DNA of 9,226 nt from JAZQHR01 sp045540695 (GTDB taxonomy: Bacteria > Bacillota > Clostridia > UMGS1810). The stretch lies in NCBI GenBank assembly GCA_045540695.1, contig JAZQHR010000031.1:1-9226 (forward strand), in the 5' to 3' direction. The notes below the pieces were generated by a model. It saw only the letters and a list, made by a program, of their open reading frames with translations. It was not told where the DNA came from and did no database searches. Below, piece after piece: positions 1-6,174 of this stretch (position 1 is the stretch's first letter; each line of letters begins with the position of its first letter). A program made the translations under genes and the position numbers.

Positions 1-2
1 AG

Positions 3-749
3 TTTTTTGATGTATCACCTTCGGAAAATGATTTTATGAATATTCAGCCTGACATAAAGGTAGTCTATGAGGACGAAAACATACTTATAGTGGATAAAAA
101 GCCTGGTATGATAGTGCACGAGGATGACGGCGAAAAGACAAATACCCTTATAAACCACATAAAGGCGTATCTGTATAATAAGGGAGAGTATAACCCTGAT
201 AACGAAAAATCGTTTGTTCCGTCACTGTGCAATCGAATAGACCGAAATACAGGCGGTATGGTTATAGCCGCAAAGACCGCCGAGGCACTAAGGATAATGA
301 ACGAAAAGATAAAGAATAAAGAAATAAGAAAGTTCTACCTTTGTCTTGTAAGCGGACATCTAAAGAAAAAAAGCGGAGAGCTTACAGATTATCTTGTGAA
401 AAATACCGAGCAAAACCGTGTGTATATAGAAAATACCGCTAAAAACGGCGGAAAGAAGATTATCACCAGATATAAGGTGCTGGAGGAATACGAGCTAATG
501 TCACTTGTCGAGGTGGAGCTTATCACCGGCAGAACCCACCAGATAAGAGCACATTTTGCGTCCATCGGACACCCTCTTGCAGGGGACGGAAAGTACGGTA
601 CAAATGAGTTTAATAAAAAGGTTGGTATGAAATACCAGGCACTTTATTCGTACAAGCTGGTGTTTGACTTTAAGGATGAAAACGCACTAAGCTATTTAAA
701 CCATAAATCGATAAAAGTCGATACAGTGCCATTTGCAAAATTGAAATAA
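3..749 (+). CDS. RluA-family pseudouridine synthase (5'-partial)
   Basis: Converts specific uridines in structured RNA (rRNA or tRNA) to pseudouridine in the cytoplasm. The catalytic motif is NRIDRNTGG (residues 66-74 counted from the ATG at 36), with Asp69 aligning to the catalytic Asp of the family's HRLDxxTSG motif; His is replaced by Asn and Ser by Gly. The second family signature, GRTHQIRAHFASIGHPLAGD, lies at 165-184. The first complete codon in frame is at position 3, and no stop separates it from the ATG at 36. The residues before that ATG (FFDVSPSENDF) resemble the linker between the S4 domain and the catalytic domain in RluC/RluD-like proteins. No ribosome binding site precedes the ATG. 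I therefore read this as the 3' part of a longer gene of about 300 codons whose N-terminal S4 domain is off the left edge. The exact RNA target (RluA, C or D type) cannot be told. Confidence 0.93.
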   Translation, partial: FFDVSPSENDFMNIQPDIKVVYEDENILIVDKKPGMIVHEDDGEKTNTLINHIKAYLYNKGEYNPDNEKSFVPSLCNRIDRNTGGMVIAAKTAEALRIMNEKIKNKEIRKFYLCLVSGHLKKKSGELTDYLVKNTEQNRVYIENTAKNGGKKIITRYKVLEEYELMSLVEVELITGRTHQIRAHFASIGHPLAGDGKYGTNEFNKKVGMKYQALYSYKLVFDFKDENALSYLNHKSIKVDTVPFAKLK

Positions 750-856
750 AAGGTTTTACAGGCTGTTGCCTCGATGATACAAAAAATAGGGACAAGAGTA
801 ACTTGTGCCAAAGTAGAAGAATCGAATGTTTTTGATTTAAATTTTTTATAAAAATA

Positions 857-1009
857 AAGGGGCCGTCTCAATAATCAACTAATATAAATAATTATACAAT
901 ATACATCGTAGGGAATGGATTTATCCATTCCGCTAAGAGCATAAATGCGTTCCCTACAAAAATTATTGTTGGTTTTATTTGTATTTTGTGATTAATGAGA
1001 CAGCCCCTT
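857..1009. repeat. MITE-like palindromic element with 21-bp terminal inverted repeats
   Basis: The left end (857-877) and right end (989-1009) are inverted repeats matching at 19 of 21 positions. Both read from the outside as AAGGGGC, C or T, then GTCTCA. Weaker inverted similarity continues inward. The centre of the element (933) coincides with the centre of the 50-bp repeat A1 (908-957). The 153-bp length, terminal inverted repeats and absence of coding capacity fit a miniature inverted-repeat element. No target-site duplication is obvious. The right arm is followed by a T-rich stretch, so it may also act as a terminator. Confidence 0.6.
908..957 (+). repeat. Family A hairpin repeat, copy 1
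   Basis: Fifty bases bounded by GTAGGG and CCCTAC. The first half contains a perfect 9-bp hairpin, GGAATGGAT-tt-ATCCATTCC. The second half contains GCATAAATGC followed by GTTCCCTAC. A second copy is at 8979-9046: the left 25 bases differ at two positions, which pair with each other, and the right 19 bases differ at one. Only the central spacer differs in length (6 versus 24 bases). Confidence 0.8.
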
Positions 1010-1061
1010 CTTTGTGTTTTTTTCCTTGAGTGTTGGTCTGCTGCAGGAGATGGTTGATGTA

Positions 1062-1130
1062 GTAGGGTTTGGCGGTTTCCGACAAACCGATATTATGCTT
1101 TTGAGGCACATCTTAAAGGCTGTGCCCTAC
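1062..1130 (+). repeat. Family B hairpin repeat, copy 1
   Basis: Sixty-nine bases bounded by GTAGGG and CCCTAC, containing two potential hairpins: CGGTTT/AAACCG in the left arm and GGCACA/TGTGCC in the right arm. The inverted copy at 8881-8949 has exactly the same length and matches at 59 of 69 positions. Eight of the ten differences fall in the 15-base centre. Its translation in one frame gives an apparent protein fragment (RHILKAVPYN), which recurs at the other copy and is an artefact of the repeat. Confidence 0.8.
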
Positions 1131-1261
1131 AATTCGCCATATCCGTCAGAAACTAAAGTTTTAATATTTCCAACTAAGAAAACAGGCTATCAAGGGGTTA
1201 TTATCTTAAATGTGGTTAAGTTTGATTTCTTGTTATGAATAAATTTATATATAACCTAGGT

Positions 1262-2599
1262 TTACATAACAACTTTACATTCTTTTATGCCATAATATTT
1301 AAAGCAATCAACTGCTTCTTTGGTTATACGTTCACCGCATACCACTATCGGTACTGCTGGCGGACAGCCAACAGATGAGTGGGCAAGAATTCTGCCTTCG
1401 CTTTTTTGGGCAGGTATAGTTTCATTAGGTGAAAATGTCGCCTCGCGTATACTCATCACCTTTTCCAAAGGTAGCATACGAGGAGGATTTTTATTTATAG
1501 CCTTTTTTTTCGGAAGCGAGAAAAAAGCTTCTTCTATTCTTTTAAGTCCATCTATTCCTGCATCATTTGTTAGCATAAGCACTACAAAATCATCATCGTA
1601 AAATTCGCATACAATGTTTTTTTCGCTAAGCACCTTTTGAAGCTCGTGTCCTGTATAGCCATAACTTTTTGTGCCAACTGTTATTTTTAAAGGTTCGTTG
1701 CCAATTATCTTATAACCATGCTCTGTAAGGCGTTCTTTGCATTTTGCCACCGCCAATGTAAAACGCGACAGCTTAAACCTGTATTCGTCAGTTATATATG
1801 CGTTTACTGCATCGAGCGACTGAAGTATGAGGTATGATGGACTGGTCGAGCCAAACATTGAAAGAGCGGTTTTGCCATTATCTGCAAACCACGAATCGAT
1901 ATTATTCGATATGTGGAGATATGCACCACCTGTTAATGCAGGAAGAGTCTTGTGAGCAGAGTCACAGCATATATCAGCACCCATATCAATAGGGTGAAGA
2001 GATTTGTCTAAAAATTTTAAATACGCTCCGTGTGCGTTATCCACAAGCAGCAGTATGCCGTATTTGTGGCACACATCAGCTATAGCTTTTATATCTGCCA
2101 TATTCCCAAGATAATCAGGTGATGTTATGTAAACTGCAGTTGGCTTTTCGTTCATAGATTTTATCTTTTTTTCAAGATAATCTGCAGATATGTCACACGA
2201 TAGATAGCTGTCGTTATTTTCGCCAAATAGCCATTCCACCTTAAAATCAAGAAGTGCCACTGTGTTTATAAAAGTCTTGTGTGCATTCCTGCCTGCGAGT
2301 ATAAGTGGGGTTTTGCCCTCTTTTTTTGAGTAAAGCACACTAAGGTATAGCATAGCGCGTATACACAGTGACGAGCCTTCAGCTGAATAAAACGTATTTG
2401 CACCAAAGAGTGCGGATGCGTTTTCTTCGCTTTTTTTGATTATCCCGTCAGCCTCATACAGGCTGTCTGCACCGTCAATTTCGGTTATGTCAAGACGTTC
2501 TATGCCAAGCGGTCCGTTTCCCTTGTGACCTGGCATGTGAAGTCTTAGAGTGTTTTTTTCTGCGTAATTTCTTACAAAATCACAAATAGGGGTATCCAT
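1262..2599 (-). CDS. PLP-dependent Orn/Lys/Arg decarboxylase-family protein
   Basis: A 445-residue fold-type I PLP enzyme of the basic amino acid decarboxylase family (SpeA/YaaO-like), expected to decarboxylate arginine, lysine or ornithine in the cytoplasm as a step to polyamines. The N-terminus has the family motif LHMPGHKG (20-27) and an acidic stretch DITEIDGADSL (37-47). His107 in RNAHK is the probable PLP-stacking residue. Asp187 in VDNAH should contact the pyridine nitrogen, and Lys217 in SAHKTLPALTGG is the Schiff-base lysine. The small C-terminal domain carries GCPPAVP (411-417), matching the PPGIP motif of relatives. It lacks the N-terminal wing domain of the E. coli inducible enzymes, like the short Gram-positive forms. 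The start is supported by AGAGGTGA just upstream. It lies 27 bp behind scfB on the same strand, so the two are probably cotranscribed. Substrate cannot be assigned from sequence. Confidence 0.88.
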   Translation of the reverse strand: MDTPICDFVRNYAEKNTLRLHMPGHKGNGPLGIERLDITEIDGADSLYEADGIIKKSEENASALFGANTFYSAEGSSLCIRAMLYLSVLYSKKEGKTPLILAGRNAHKTFINTVALLDFKVEWLFGENNDSYLSCDISADYLEKKIKSMNEKPTAVYITSPDYLGNMADIKAIADVCHKYGILLLVDNAHGAYLKFLDKSLHPIDMGADICCDSAHKTLPALTGGAYLHISNNIDSWFADNGKTALSMFGSTSPSYLILQSLDAVNAYITDEYRFKLSRFTLAVAKCKERLTEHGYKIIGNEPLKITVGTKSYGYTGHELQKVLSEKNIVCEFYDDDFVVLMLTNDAGIDGLKRIEEAFFSLPKKKAINKNPPRMLPLEKVMSIREATFSPNETIPAQKSEGRILAHSSVGCPPAVPIVVCGERITKEAVDCFKYYGIKECKVVM

Positions 2600-2626
2600 A
2601 TTATCACCTCTATTATTTATATATCA

Positions 2627-4006
2627 TTATTCGCCGTAAGCTCTTGATACTGCCACCATTATGGCACATTCCATTCTTTTTTTAAACAGCTCGCAGCCGT
2701 ATTTGTATACGCCTTTTACCGAGCCTGTAGAATGGTAAGCGTTTGCTGCACAACCGCCTGAACAGTACAGCTTTGCCCAACAGTCGCGGCATTCTTCTCT
2801 CGCGTATACGTTGCACTCAGCAAAACAGTTTTGCACGTCAGGGTTTGTAACACCCTTCCATATATCGCCCAGCTTAAATGCGTCGTCACCTACAAACTGA
2901 TGGCAAGGGTACAAATCACCCCAAGGAGTAACCGCCATATATTCTGTGCCCGAGCCGCAACCTGAAATTCTCTTGTATATGCAAGGTCCGTCCTCTAAAT
3001 CTATCATATAATGGTAGAAAGTAAATGGTTTTCCTTCTTTGTCACGCTCTATCATAAGCTCGGCAAGCTTTTCGTATTGGTTCAGCACTATTGGTAAATC
3101 CGCCTCGGTAAGCTCTGACGGGTCGCCCGATGCACACACTACAGGCTCCATGCTAAGCTCGGTGAAACCAAGGTCGAGCATAACCTTTATATCCTCTAAA
3201 AAGTCAGGATTTGCATGAGTAAACGTGCCACGCATATAGTAGTTCTTACCGCCACGTGCCTCAACTAATTTTTGAAATTTAGGTACTATCTTCTCCCAGC
3301 TTCCGTTTCCTGCGTAGTCCACACGGAATCTGTCGTGAATTTCTTTTCGTCCGTCAAGGCTTAAAACAACGTTGCTCATTTCCTTGTTTGCAAAGTCTAT
3401 AACGTCATCGTCGATAAGCACACCGTTTGTGGTAAGGGTAAATCGGAAGTTTTTGTTTTTTTCCTTCTCAATGCTTCTTGCATACTCGACAAGCTGTTTT
3501 ACCACGTCAAAGTTCATCAGCGGTTCACCGCCGAAAAAGTCTACTTCAAGGTTTTTTCTTGTGCCTGAATTTTCTATTAAAAAATCAAGCGCTCTCTTTC
3601 CTACTTCAAAGCTCATAACAGCTCTGTCGCCGTGATAATTTCCCTGACTTGCAAAGCAGTATGAACAGTTTAAATTGCAGGTGTGGGCAATGTGTAGGCA
3701 TAACGCCTTTACCACACCTGACGTTTTCTGCTTTAGATGTCCTGCCTTGTCCTCAAATGTATCAGGTGCAAAAAGCATTCCTTCATCTTTAAGCTCTGAT
3801 ACCTGTTTGTAGCACTCTTCTATGTCATTAGGTGTTACACCGTTGGTGTCTTTATATTTTTCGCCTATAGCGGTGAGTATGGTATCTTTGTCGTTTGCTT
3901 CAAACATTTCTATAATGTCATACGCGACATCGTCCACCACGTGAACCGAGCCGGAAGAAATGTCAAGCACTATATTGTAGCCGCCAAGCTTATACTGATG
4001 TATCAT
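2627..4006 (-). CDS. scfB: SCIFF peptide maturase (radical SAM/SPASM thioether-forming enzyme)
   Basis: Installs thioether cross-links in the SCIFF peptide encoded just upstream, using S-adenosylmethionine and iron-sulfur clusters. The N-terminal ~80 residues (MIHQYKLGGYNIVLDI onward) match the RiPP recognition element that binds the leader. The radical SAM cluster motif CNLNCSYC has Cys110, Cys114 and Cys117, followed by the SAM-binding GGEP (159-162). The C-terminal SPASM region is cysteine-rich (Cys342, 350, 368, 394, 398, 406, 409, 415, 419, 438) and should hold two auxiliary clusters. Length is 459 residues, normal for the family. I chose the ATG at 4006: it matches the family N-terminus and has AGAGAGG 7 bases upstream. 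An in-frame ATG at 4069 would add 21 residues unlike the family and would lie in the terminator hairpin. Transcription probably comes by readthrough from the scfA promoter. Confidence 0.95.
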   Translation of the reverse strand: MIHQYKLGGYNIVLDISSGSVHVVDDVAYDIIEMFEANDKDTILTAIGEKYKDTNGVTPNDIEECYKQVSELKDEGMLFAPDTFEDKAGHLKQKTSGVVKALCLHIAHTCNLNCSYCFASQGNYHGDRAVMSFEVGKRALDFLIENSGTRKNLEVDFFGGEPLMNFDVVKQLVEYARSIEKEKNKNFRFTLTTNGVLIDDDVIDFANKEMSNVVLSLDGRKEIHDRFRVDYAGNGSWEKIVPKFQKLVEARGGKNYYMRGTFTHANPDFLEDIKVMLDLGFTELSMEPVVCASGDPSELTEADLPIVLNQYEKLAELMIERDKEGKPFTFYHYMIDLEDGPCIYKRISGCGSGTEYMAVTPWGDLYPCHQFVGDDAFKLGDIWKGVTNPDVQNCFAECNVYAREECRDCWAKLYCSGGCAANAYHSTGSVKGVYKYGCELFKKRMECAIMVAVSRAYGE

Positions 4007-4013
4007 AAATTTA

Positions 4014-4020
4014 CCTCTCT
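4014..4020 (-). promoter_or_regulatory. Ribosome binding site that fixes the scfB start
   Basis: On the minus strand this reads AGAGAGG, 7 bases before the ATG at 4006. The alternative ATG at 4069 has no such site and overlaps a terminator stem, so this decides the start. Confidence 0.8.
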
Positions 4021-4065
4021 GTATTTTATAATCAAATCCATGTGCAGGAGTAATAAATTTCGCAC

Positions 4066-4094
4066 ACAAAAAATGCCGTCTTGTGACGGCATTT
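4066..4094 (-). terminator. Intrinsic terminator/attenuator between scfA and scfB
   Basis: A perfect 10-bp stem, AAATGCCGTC with GACGGCATTT (4085-4094 and 4071-4080 in transcript order), with a 4-base loop and a six-base T run on the minus strand. It begins 6 bases after the scfA stop. It should end most transcripts after the small peptide gene and let a fraction continue into scfB and the decarboxylase. Confidence 0.85.
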
Positions 4095-4100
4095 CTTTAA

Positions 4101-4253
4101 TTATTTATTCTCTTCTTTATTTTCGCACTGCTGATTTGCGATACCGCAGCTTGTTTTACAAGCAGACTGGCAAGAAGTCTGGCATTCGCCGCAGCCGCCA
4201 TTCTTCGCGCTGTCACACAGATTGCGTGTTTTAAGTGTTTTGATATGTTCCAT
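4101..4253 (-). CDS. scfA: Six-cysteine ranthipeptide precursor SCIFF (variant)
   Basis: A 50-residue RiPP precursor that I recognise as SCIFF (six cysteines in forty-five residues). It begins MEHIKTLKTRNL, the family leader that the maturase recognition domain binds. It continues with the core GGCGECQTSCQSACKTSC (19-36), a last Cys43 in NQQCE, and an acidic/lysine tail. The canonical cysteines are 21, 24, 28, 32, 36 and 43. An additional Cys13 makes seven. Residue 37, directly after CKTSC, is Gly here, whereas I remember Thr in characterised relatives, where it accepts the cross-link from Cys32. GGAGG lies 8 bases before the ATG, a consensus promoter lies just upstream, and a terminator follows. 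The maturase gene comes next on the same strand. In other clostridia ranthipeptides have been linked to cell-cell signalling; the role here is inferred. Confidence 0.96.
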   Translation of the reverse strand: MEHIKTLKTRNLCDSAKNGGCGECQTSCQSACKTSCGIANQQCENKEENK

Positions 4254-4288
4254 AATGCAACCCTCCACTAAACTAAATAATTTATTAA

Positions 4289-4317
4289 ATTATATCACGA
4301 GTTGTGCTCAAAGTCAA
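4289..4317 (-). promoter_or_regulatory. Sigma-A type promoter of scfA
   Basis: On the minus strand a -35 TTGACT (4312-4317), a 17-base spacer and a perfect -10 TATAAT (4289-4294). The expected start near 4282 gives a leader of about 29 bases carrying the GGAGG. The -35 box starts only 15 bases past the stop codon of the MFS gene, so scfA has its own promoter rather than depending on that gene. Confidence 0.88.
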
Positions 4318-4331
4318 CACAAATATACATT

Positions 4332-5504
4332 TTAAGCATTTTCACGCATTTGCATCTTAATTACAACCATAGATATAACTGATATTACCGCCCACGATAC
4401 AAACATAGGTGTGTAGCCAAAGCTTTTTATTACCACGCCGTAAATGACACTTGCTATACCACCACCAAGGTATGTGGCAAAGTCCATTATACCGCTGACC
4501 GATGCGACATTTCCTGTGTCAACATAGCGGATTGGATAAATAGATAGCATTGATGTGTTTATCATGGACACCGCAGCATATATAAGGCTTAGTGCAAGCA
4601 CCGAAGCTATCATTCCTACGCCGGGGAAACATAGTAATAGTGCAGATGCAAGGCATATTACAAAGCCAAAAGCCGAAACTGTATTTTCCTTGCTTTTACA
4701 CATTTTGTATACAGCAGGGTATATGGTTCTGCCTATAAATCCAAGCACCGGTATAAGAAGTATGTAATACGAAGATGTGCTAAGGTCCACAAAATATGTA
4801 TCAACTACATACACAGTCATCCACAAACTGATGTTTTCCTTCATTACTCCGTGAAAAAGACTTGGTATGCACATAAGTGCTATTTCTTTGGTTTTTATAA
4901 GCTCCCACATTGAAATATGTGATTTTTCCATTTTAACCTCAGGCTTTATGCGTCTTGTGGCAAAAAATACCGCTATACCAAGAAGTATTGTAATCGCTCC
5001 CGGCACGATAAAAGCAAATCTTAGTCCAAGCTTTGTTATAAAGAATGTAGTAACCACTATCGCAAGTATGTTACCCGTAGCAACACTTGAAACCATTACA
5101 GATGTTTTCTTTTTTGCGGTTTGCTGGTCGTATATGCCTGCCACTACGCAAAGCACCGAGCTCCACAGCATGGACTGTGCATAAGCGTTAGTTGTCCACA
5201 AGATAAATATGCCGATAAACGGTGGAAAAAATCCGATTAAAATATTACTTATTCCCGCAAGTGCAAGACCGACAGAAAGCATTATCCAAGGCGGAGTTTT
5301 GTCGCTTAGTCCGCCGTTAATAAGCCTTCCTACGGAATAAAGTGTGGAAAATACACTTCCGAGAAGTCCTAGCTCAACTGTGTCAAGAATTTTTCCTTCT
5401 ATCATATCAGGCCCTGCCATTGACAGGTTAACTCTTGCCATATATATAGATGTGTACGCAAGGTACACTATCCAGAATATAAGTCGTTTTTTCTTTTCGG
5501 TCAT
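4332..5504 (-). CDS. MFS transporter, organophosphate:phosphate antiporter-like
   Basis: A 390-residue integral membrane protein of the major facilitator superfamily, with about twelve hydrophobic segments. The loop after the second helix carries the MFS signature NGGLSDKTP (63-71). The first helix, YMARVNLSMAGP (21-32), lines up with the GlpT/UhpT helix-1 pattern YxxRxNxxxAxP, so Arg24 corresponds to the first phosphate-binding arginine of GlpT. In the helix-7 region, SLFHGVMKENISLW, my by-eye alignment puts His218 where GlpT has its second arginine, so phosphate-ester transport is uncertain. The substrate is unknown. A ribosome site AGGAG lies 7 bases before the ATG and a good promoter is upstream, so it appears to be a single-gene transcript that may run into scfA, since no strong terminator separates them. 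Confidence 0.85.
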   Translation of the reverse strand: MTEKKKRLIFWIVYLAYTSIYMARVNLSMAGPDMIEGKILDTVELGLLGSVFSTLYSVGRLINGGLSDKTPPWIMLSVGLALAGISNILIGFFPPFIGIFILWTTNAYAQSMLWSSVLCVVAGIYDQQTAKKKTSVMVSSVATGNILAIVVTTFFITKLGLRFAFIVPGAITILLGIAVFFATRRIKPEVKMEKSHISMWELIKTKEIALMCIPSLFHGVMKENISLWMTVYVVDTYFVDLSTSSYYILLIPVLGFIGRTIYPAVYKMCKSKENTVSAFGFVICLASALLLCFPGVGMIASVLALSLIYAAVSMINTSMLSIYPIRYVDTGNVASVSGIMDFATYLGGGIASVIYGVVIKSFGYTPMFVSWAVISVISMVVIKMQMRENA

Positions 5505-5532
5505 GATGTAACTCCTGCCTTTCTCTCAAAAG

Positions 5533-5561
5533 ATTATAACACTAATAATATATTAAAGCAA
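5533..5561 (-). promoter_or_regulatory. Promoter of the MFS transporter gene
   Basis: On the minus strand a -35 TTGCTT (5556-5561), a 17-base spacer and a perfect -10 TATAAT (5533-5538), about 29 bases before the start codon. It lies beyond the terminator of the tRNA cluster, so the transporter is transcribed independently. Confidence 0.78.
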
Positions 5562-5597
5562 GTTTTTTGCCTATGGTGGGGAGGTTCAATTAAATGG

Positions 5598-5631
5598 AAA
5601 AAAGCATCGATTCTTACAATCGATGCTTTTT
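5598..5631 (-). terminator. Terminator of the tRNA cluster
   Basis: The stem AAAAAGCATCGATT with AATCGATGCTTTTT and a 5-base loop, followed by T residues on the minus strand. It begins one base after the encoded CCA of tRNA-Tyr, leaving almost no trailer before the hairpin. Confidence 0.9.
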
Positions 5632-5632
5632 C

Positions 5633-5717
5633 TGGTGGGGGGAGGTGGATTCGAACCACCGAAATCATAGATAACAGATTTACAGTCTGCCCCCTTTGGC
5701 CACTCGGGAATCCCCCC
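5633..5717 (-). tRNA. tRNA-Tyr (GTA)
   Basis: The 85-base gene includes an encoded CCA. The acceptor stem is GGGGGGA/TCCCCCC with discriminator A. The anticodon loop sits in CAGACTGTAAATCTG with anticodon GTA. A long variable arm (class II) and the T-arm GGTTCGAATCC are present. It is the last tRNA before the terminator. Confidence 0.96.
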
Positions 5718-5726
5718 ATAAATGAT

Positions 5727-5802
5727 TGGAGCTGGTGATAGGACTTGAACCTACAACCTGCTGATTACAAATCAGCTGCTCTGCCAATTGAGCTACACCA
5801 GC
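5727..5802 (-). tRNA. tRNA-Thr (TGT)
   Basis: The 76-base gene includes an encoded CCA. The acceptor stem is GCTGGTG/CACCAGC with discriminator T (U in the RNA). The anticodon arm is CTGATTTGTAATCAG with anticodon TGT. It lies 9 bases before tRNA-Tyr in the direction of transcription. Confidence 0.96.
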
Positions 5803-5832
5803 ATACCGGATATTTAATTTTAGTAAATCATT

Positions 5833-5908
5833 TGGTGGGAACAATAGGGCTCGAACCTATGACCCTCTGCTTGTAAGGCAGATGCTCTCCCAGCTGAGCT
5901 ATGCTCCC
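5833..5908 (-). tRNA. tRNA-Val (TAC)
   Basis: The 76-base gene includes an encoded CCA. The acceptor stem is GGGAGCA/TGTTCCC with one G-U pair. The anticodon arm is TCTGCCTTACAAGCAGA with anticodon TAC. Its 5' end is only about 6 bases from the expected start of the promoter at 5921-5949. Confidence 0.96.
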
Positions 5909-5920
5909 ATAACAATGACC

Positions 5921-5949
5921 ATTGTAACACACACATTTTTTCTTGTCAA
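5921..5949 (-). promoter_or_regulatory. Internal promoter for tRNA-Val/Thr/Tyr
   Basis: On the minus strand a perfect -35 TTGACA (5944-5949), a 17-base spacer and -10 TACAAT (5921-5926). It lies between tRNA-Pro and tRNA-Val, so the last three tRNAs have a strong promoter of their own. A T run directly after tRNA-Pro may end part of the upstream transcript. Confidence 0.88.
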
Positions 5950-5971
5950 GACTTTTTTTAGAAAAAAATAG

Positions 5972-6048
5972 TGGTCGGGGTTGAGGGACTCGAACCCCCG
6001 GCCTCATGGTCCCAAACCACGCGCGCTACCAAACTGCGCTAAACCCCG
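5972..6048 (-). tRNA. tRNA-Pro (TGG)
   Basis: The 77-base gene includes an encoded CCA. The acceptor stem is CGGGGTT/AACCCCG with discriminator A. The anticodon arm is CGTGGTTTGGGACCATG with anticodon TGG. It is the first tRNA of the cluster and is separated from tRNA-Val by a promoter. Confidence 0.96.
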
Positions 6049-6074
6049 ATGCTTGTCTTTGACAATGCTTATTT

Positions 6075-6103
6075 ATTATAATACACAGTTTCGTCTTTAA
6101 CAA
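6075..6103 (-). promoter_or_regulatory. Promoter of tRNA-Pro
   Basis: On the minus strand a -35 TTGTTA (6098-6103), a 17-base spacer and -10 TATAAT (6075-6080), 27 bases before the tRNA 5' end. Confidence 0.78.
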
Positions 6104-6174
6104 CTCCAGATATTTGCCGATTTTTAAAAATATATTTAAAATGCTCATAAATTCTCGTTATTTCAAAAAATATC

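Larger units (their letters stand above)
750..1261. other. Intergenic region without genes, between convergent CDSs
   Basis: This stretch separates the plus-strand pseudouridine synthase from the minus-strand decarboxylase. It holds the palindromic element at 857-1009 and the B repeat at 1062-1130. Reading frames across it encode repeat sequence or lack ribosome binding sites, so I see no real gene. The 3' side of the 857-1009 palindrome is followed by a T-rich run on the plus strand and could serve as the terminator of the pseudouridine synthase gene. No clear intrinsic terminator for the decarboxylase is visible; there is only a 10-bp palindrome (AACCTAGGTT, 1253-1262) at its stop codon, without a T run. 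Confidence 0.7.

Noticed and set aside
750..851. Open frame of 33 codons directly after the pseudouridine synthase stop, possible readthrough extension or separate peptide
   Set aside because: A run of this length is not unlikely by chance. The internal ATG at 774 has no ribosome site, and the protein already ends as the family expects.
1014..1238. Plus-strand ORF of 74 codons after the palindromic element
   Set aside because: It has no ribosome binding site, it begins just past the right arm of the 857-1009 element and runs through repeat B1. Its only similarity in the window is to the ORF across B2, explained by the shared repeat.
4007..4069. In-frame upstream start for scfB giving a 480-residue protein
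   Set aside because: The extra 21 residues do not match the family, lack a ribosome site and overlap the terminator stem; the ATG at 4006 has AGAGAGG 7 bases upstream.
5534..5719. Minus-strand ORF of 61 codons starting MGGFPSGQRGQ
   Set aside because: It is the tRNA-Tyr gene and its terminator translated, a common spurious prediction.
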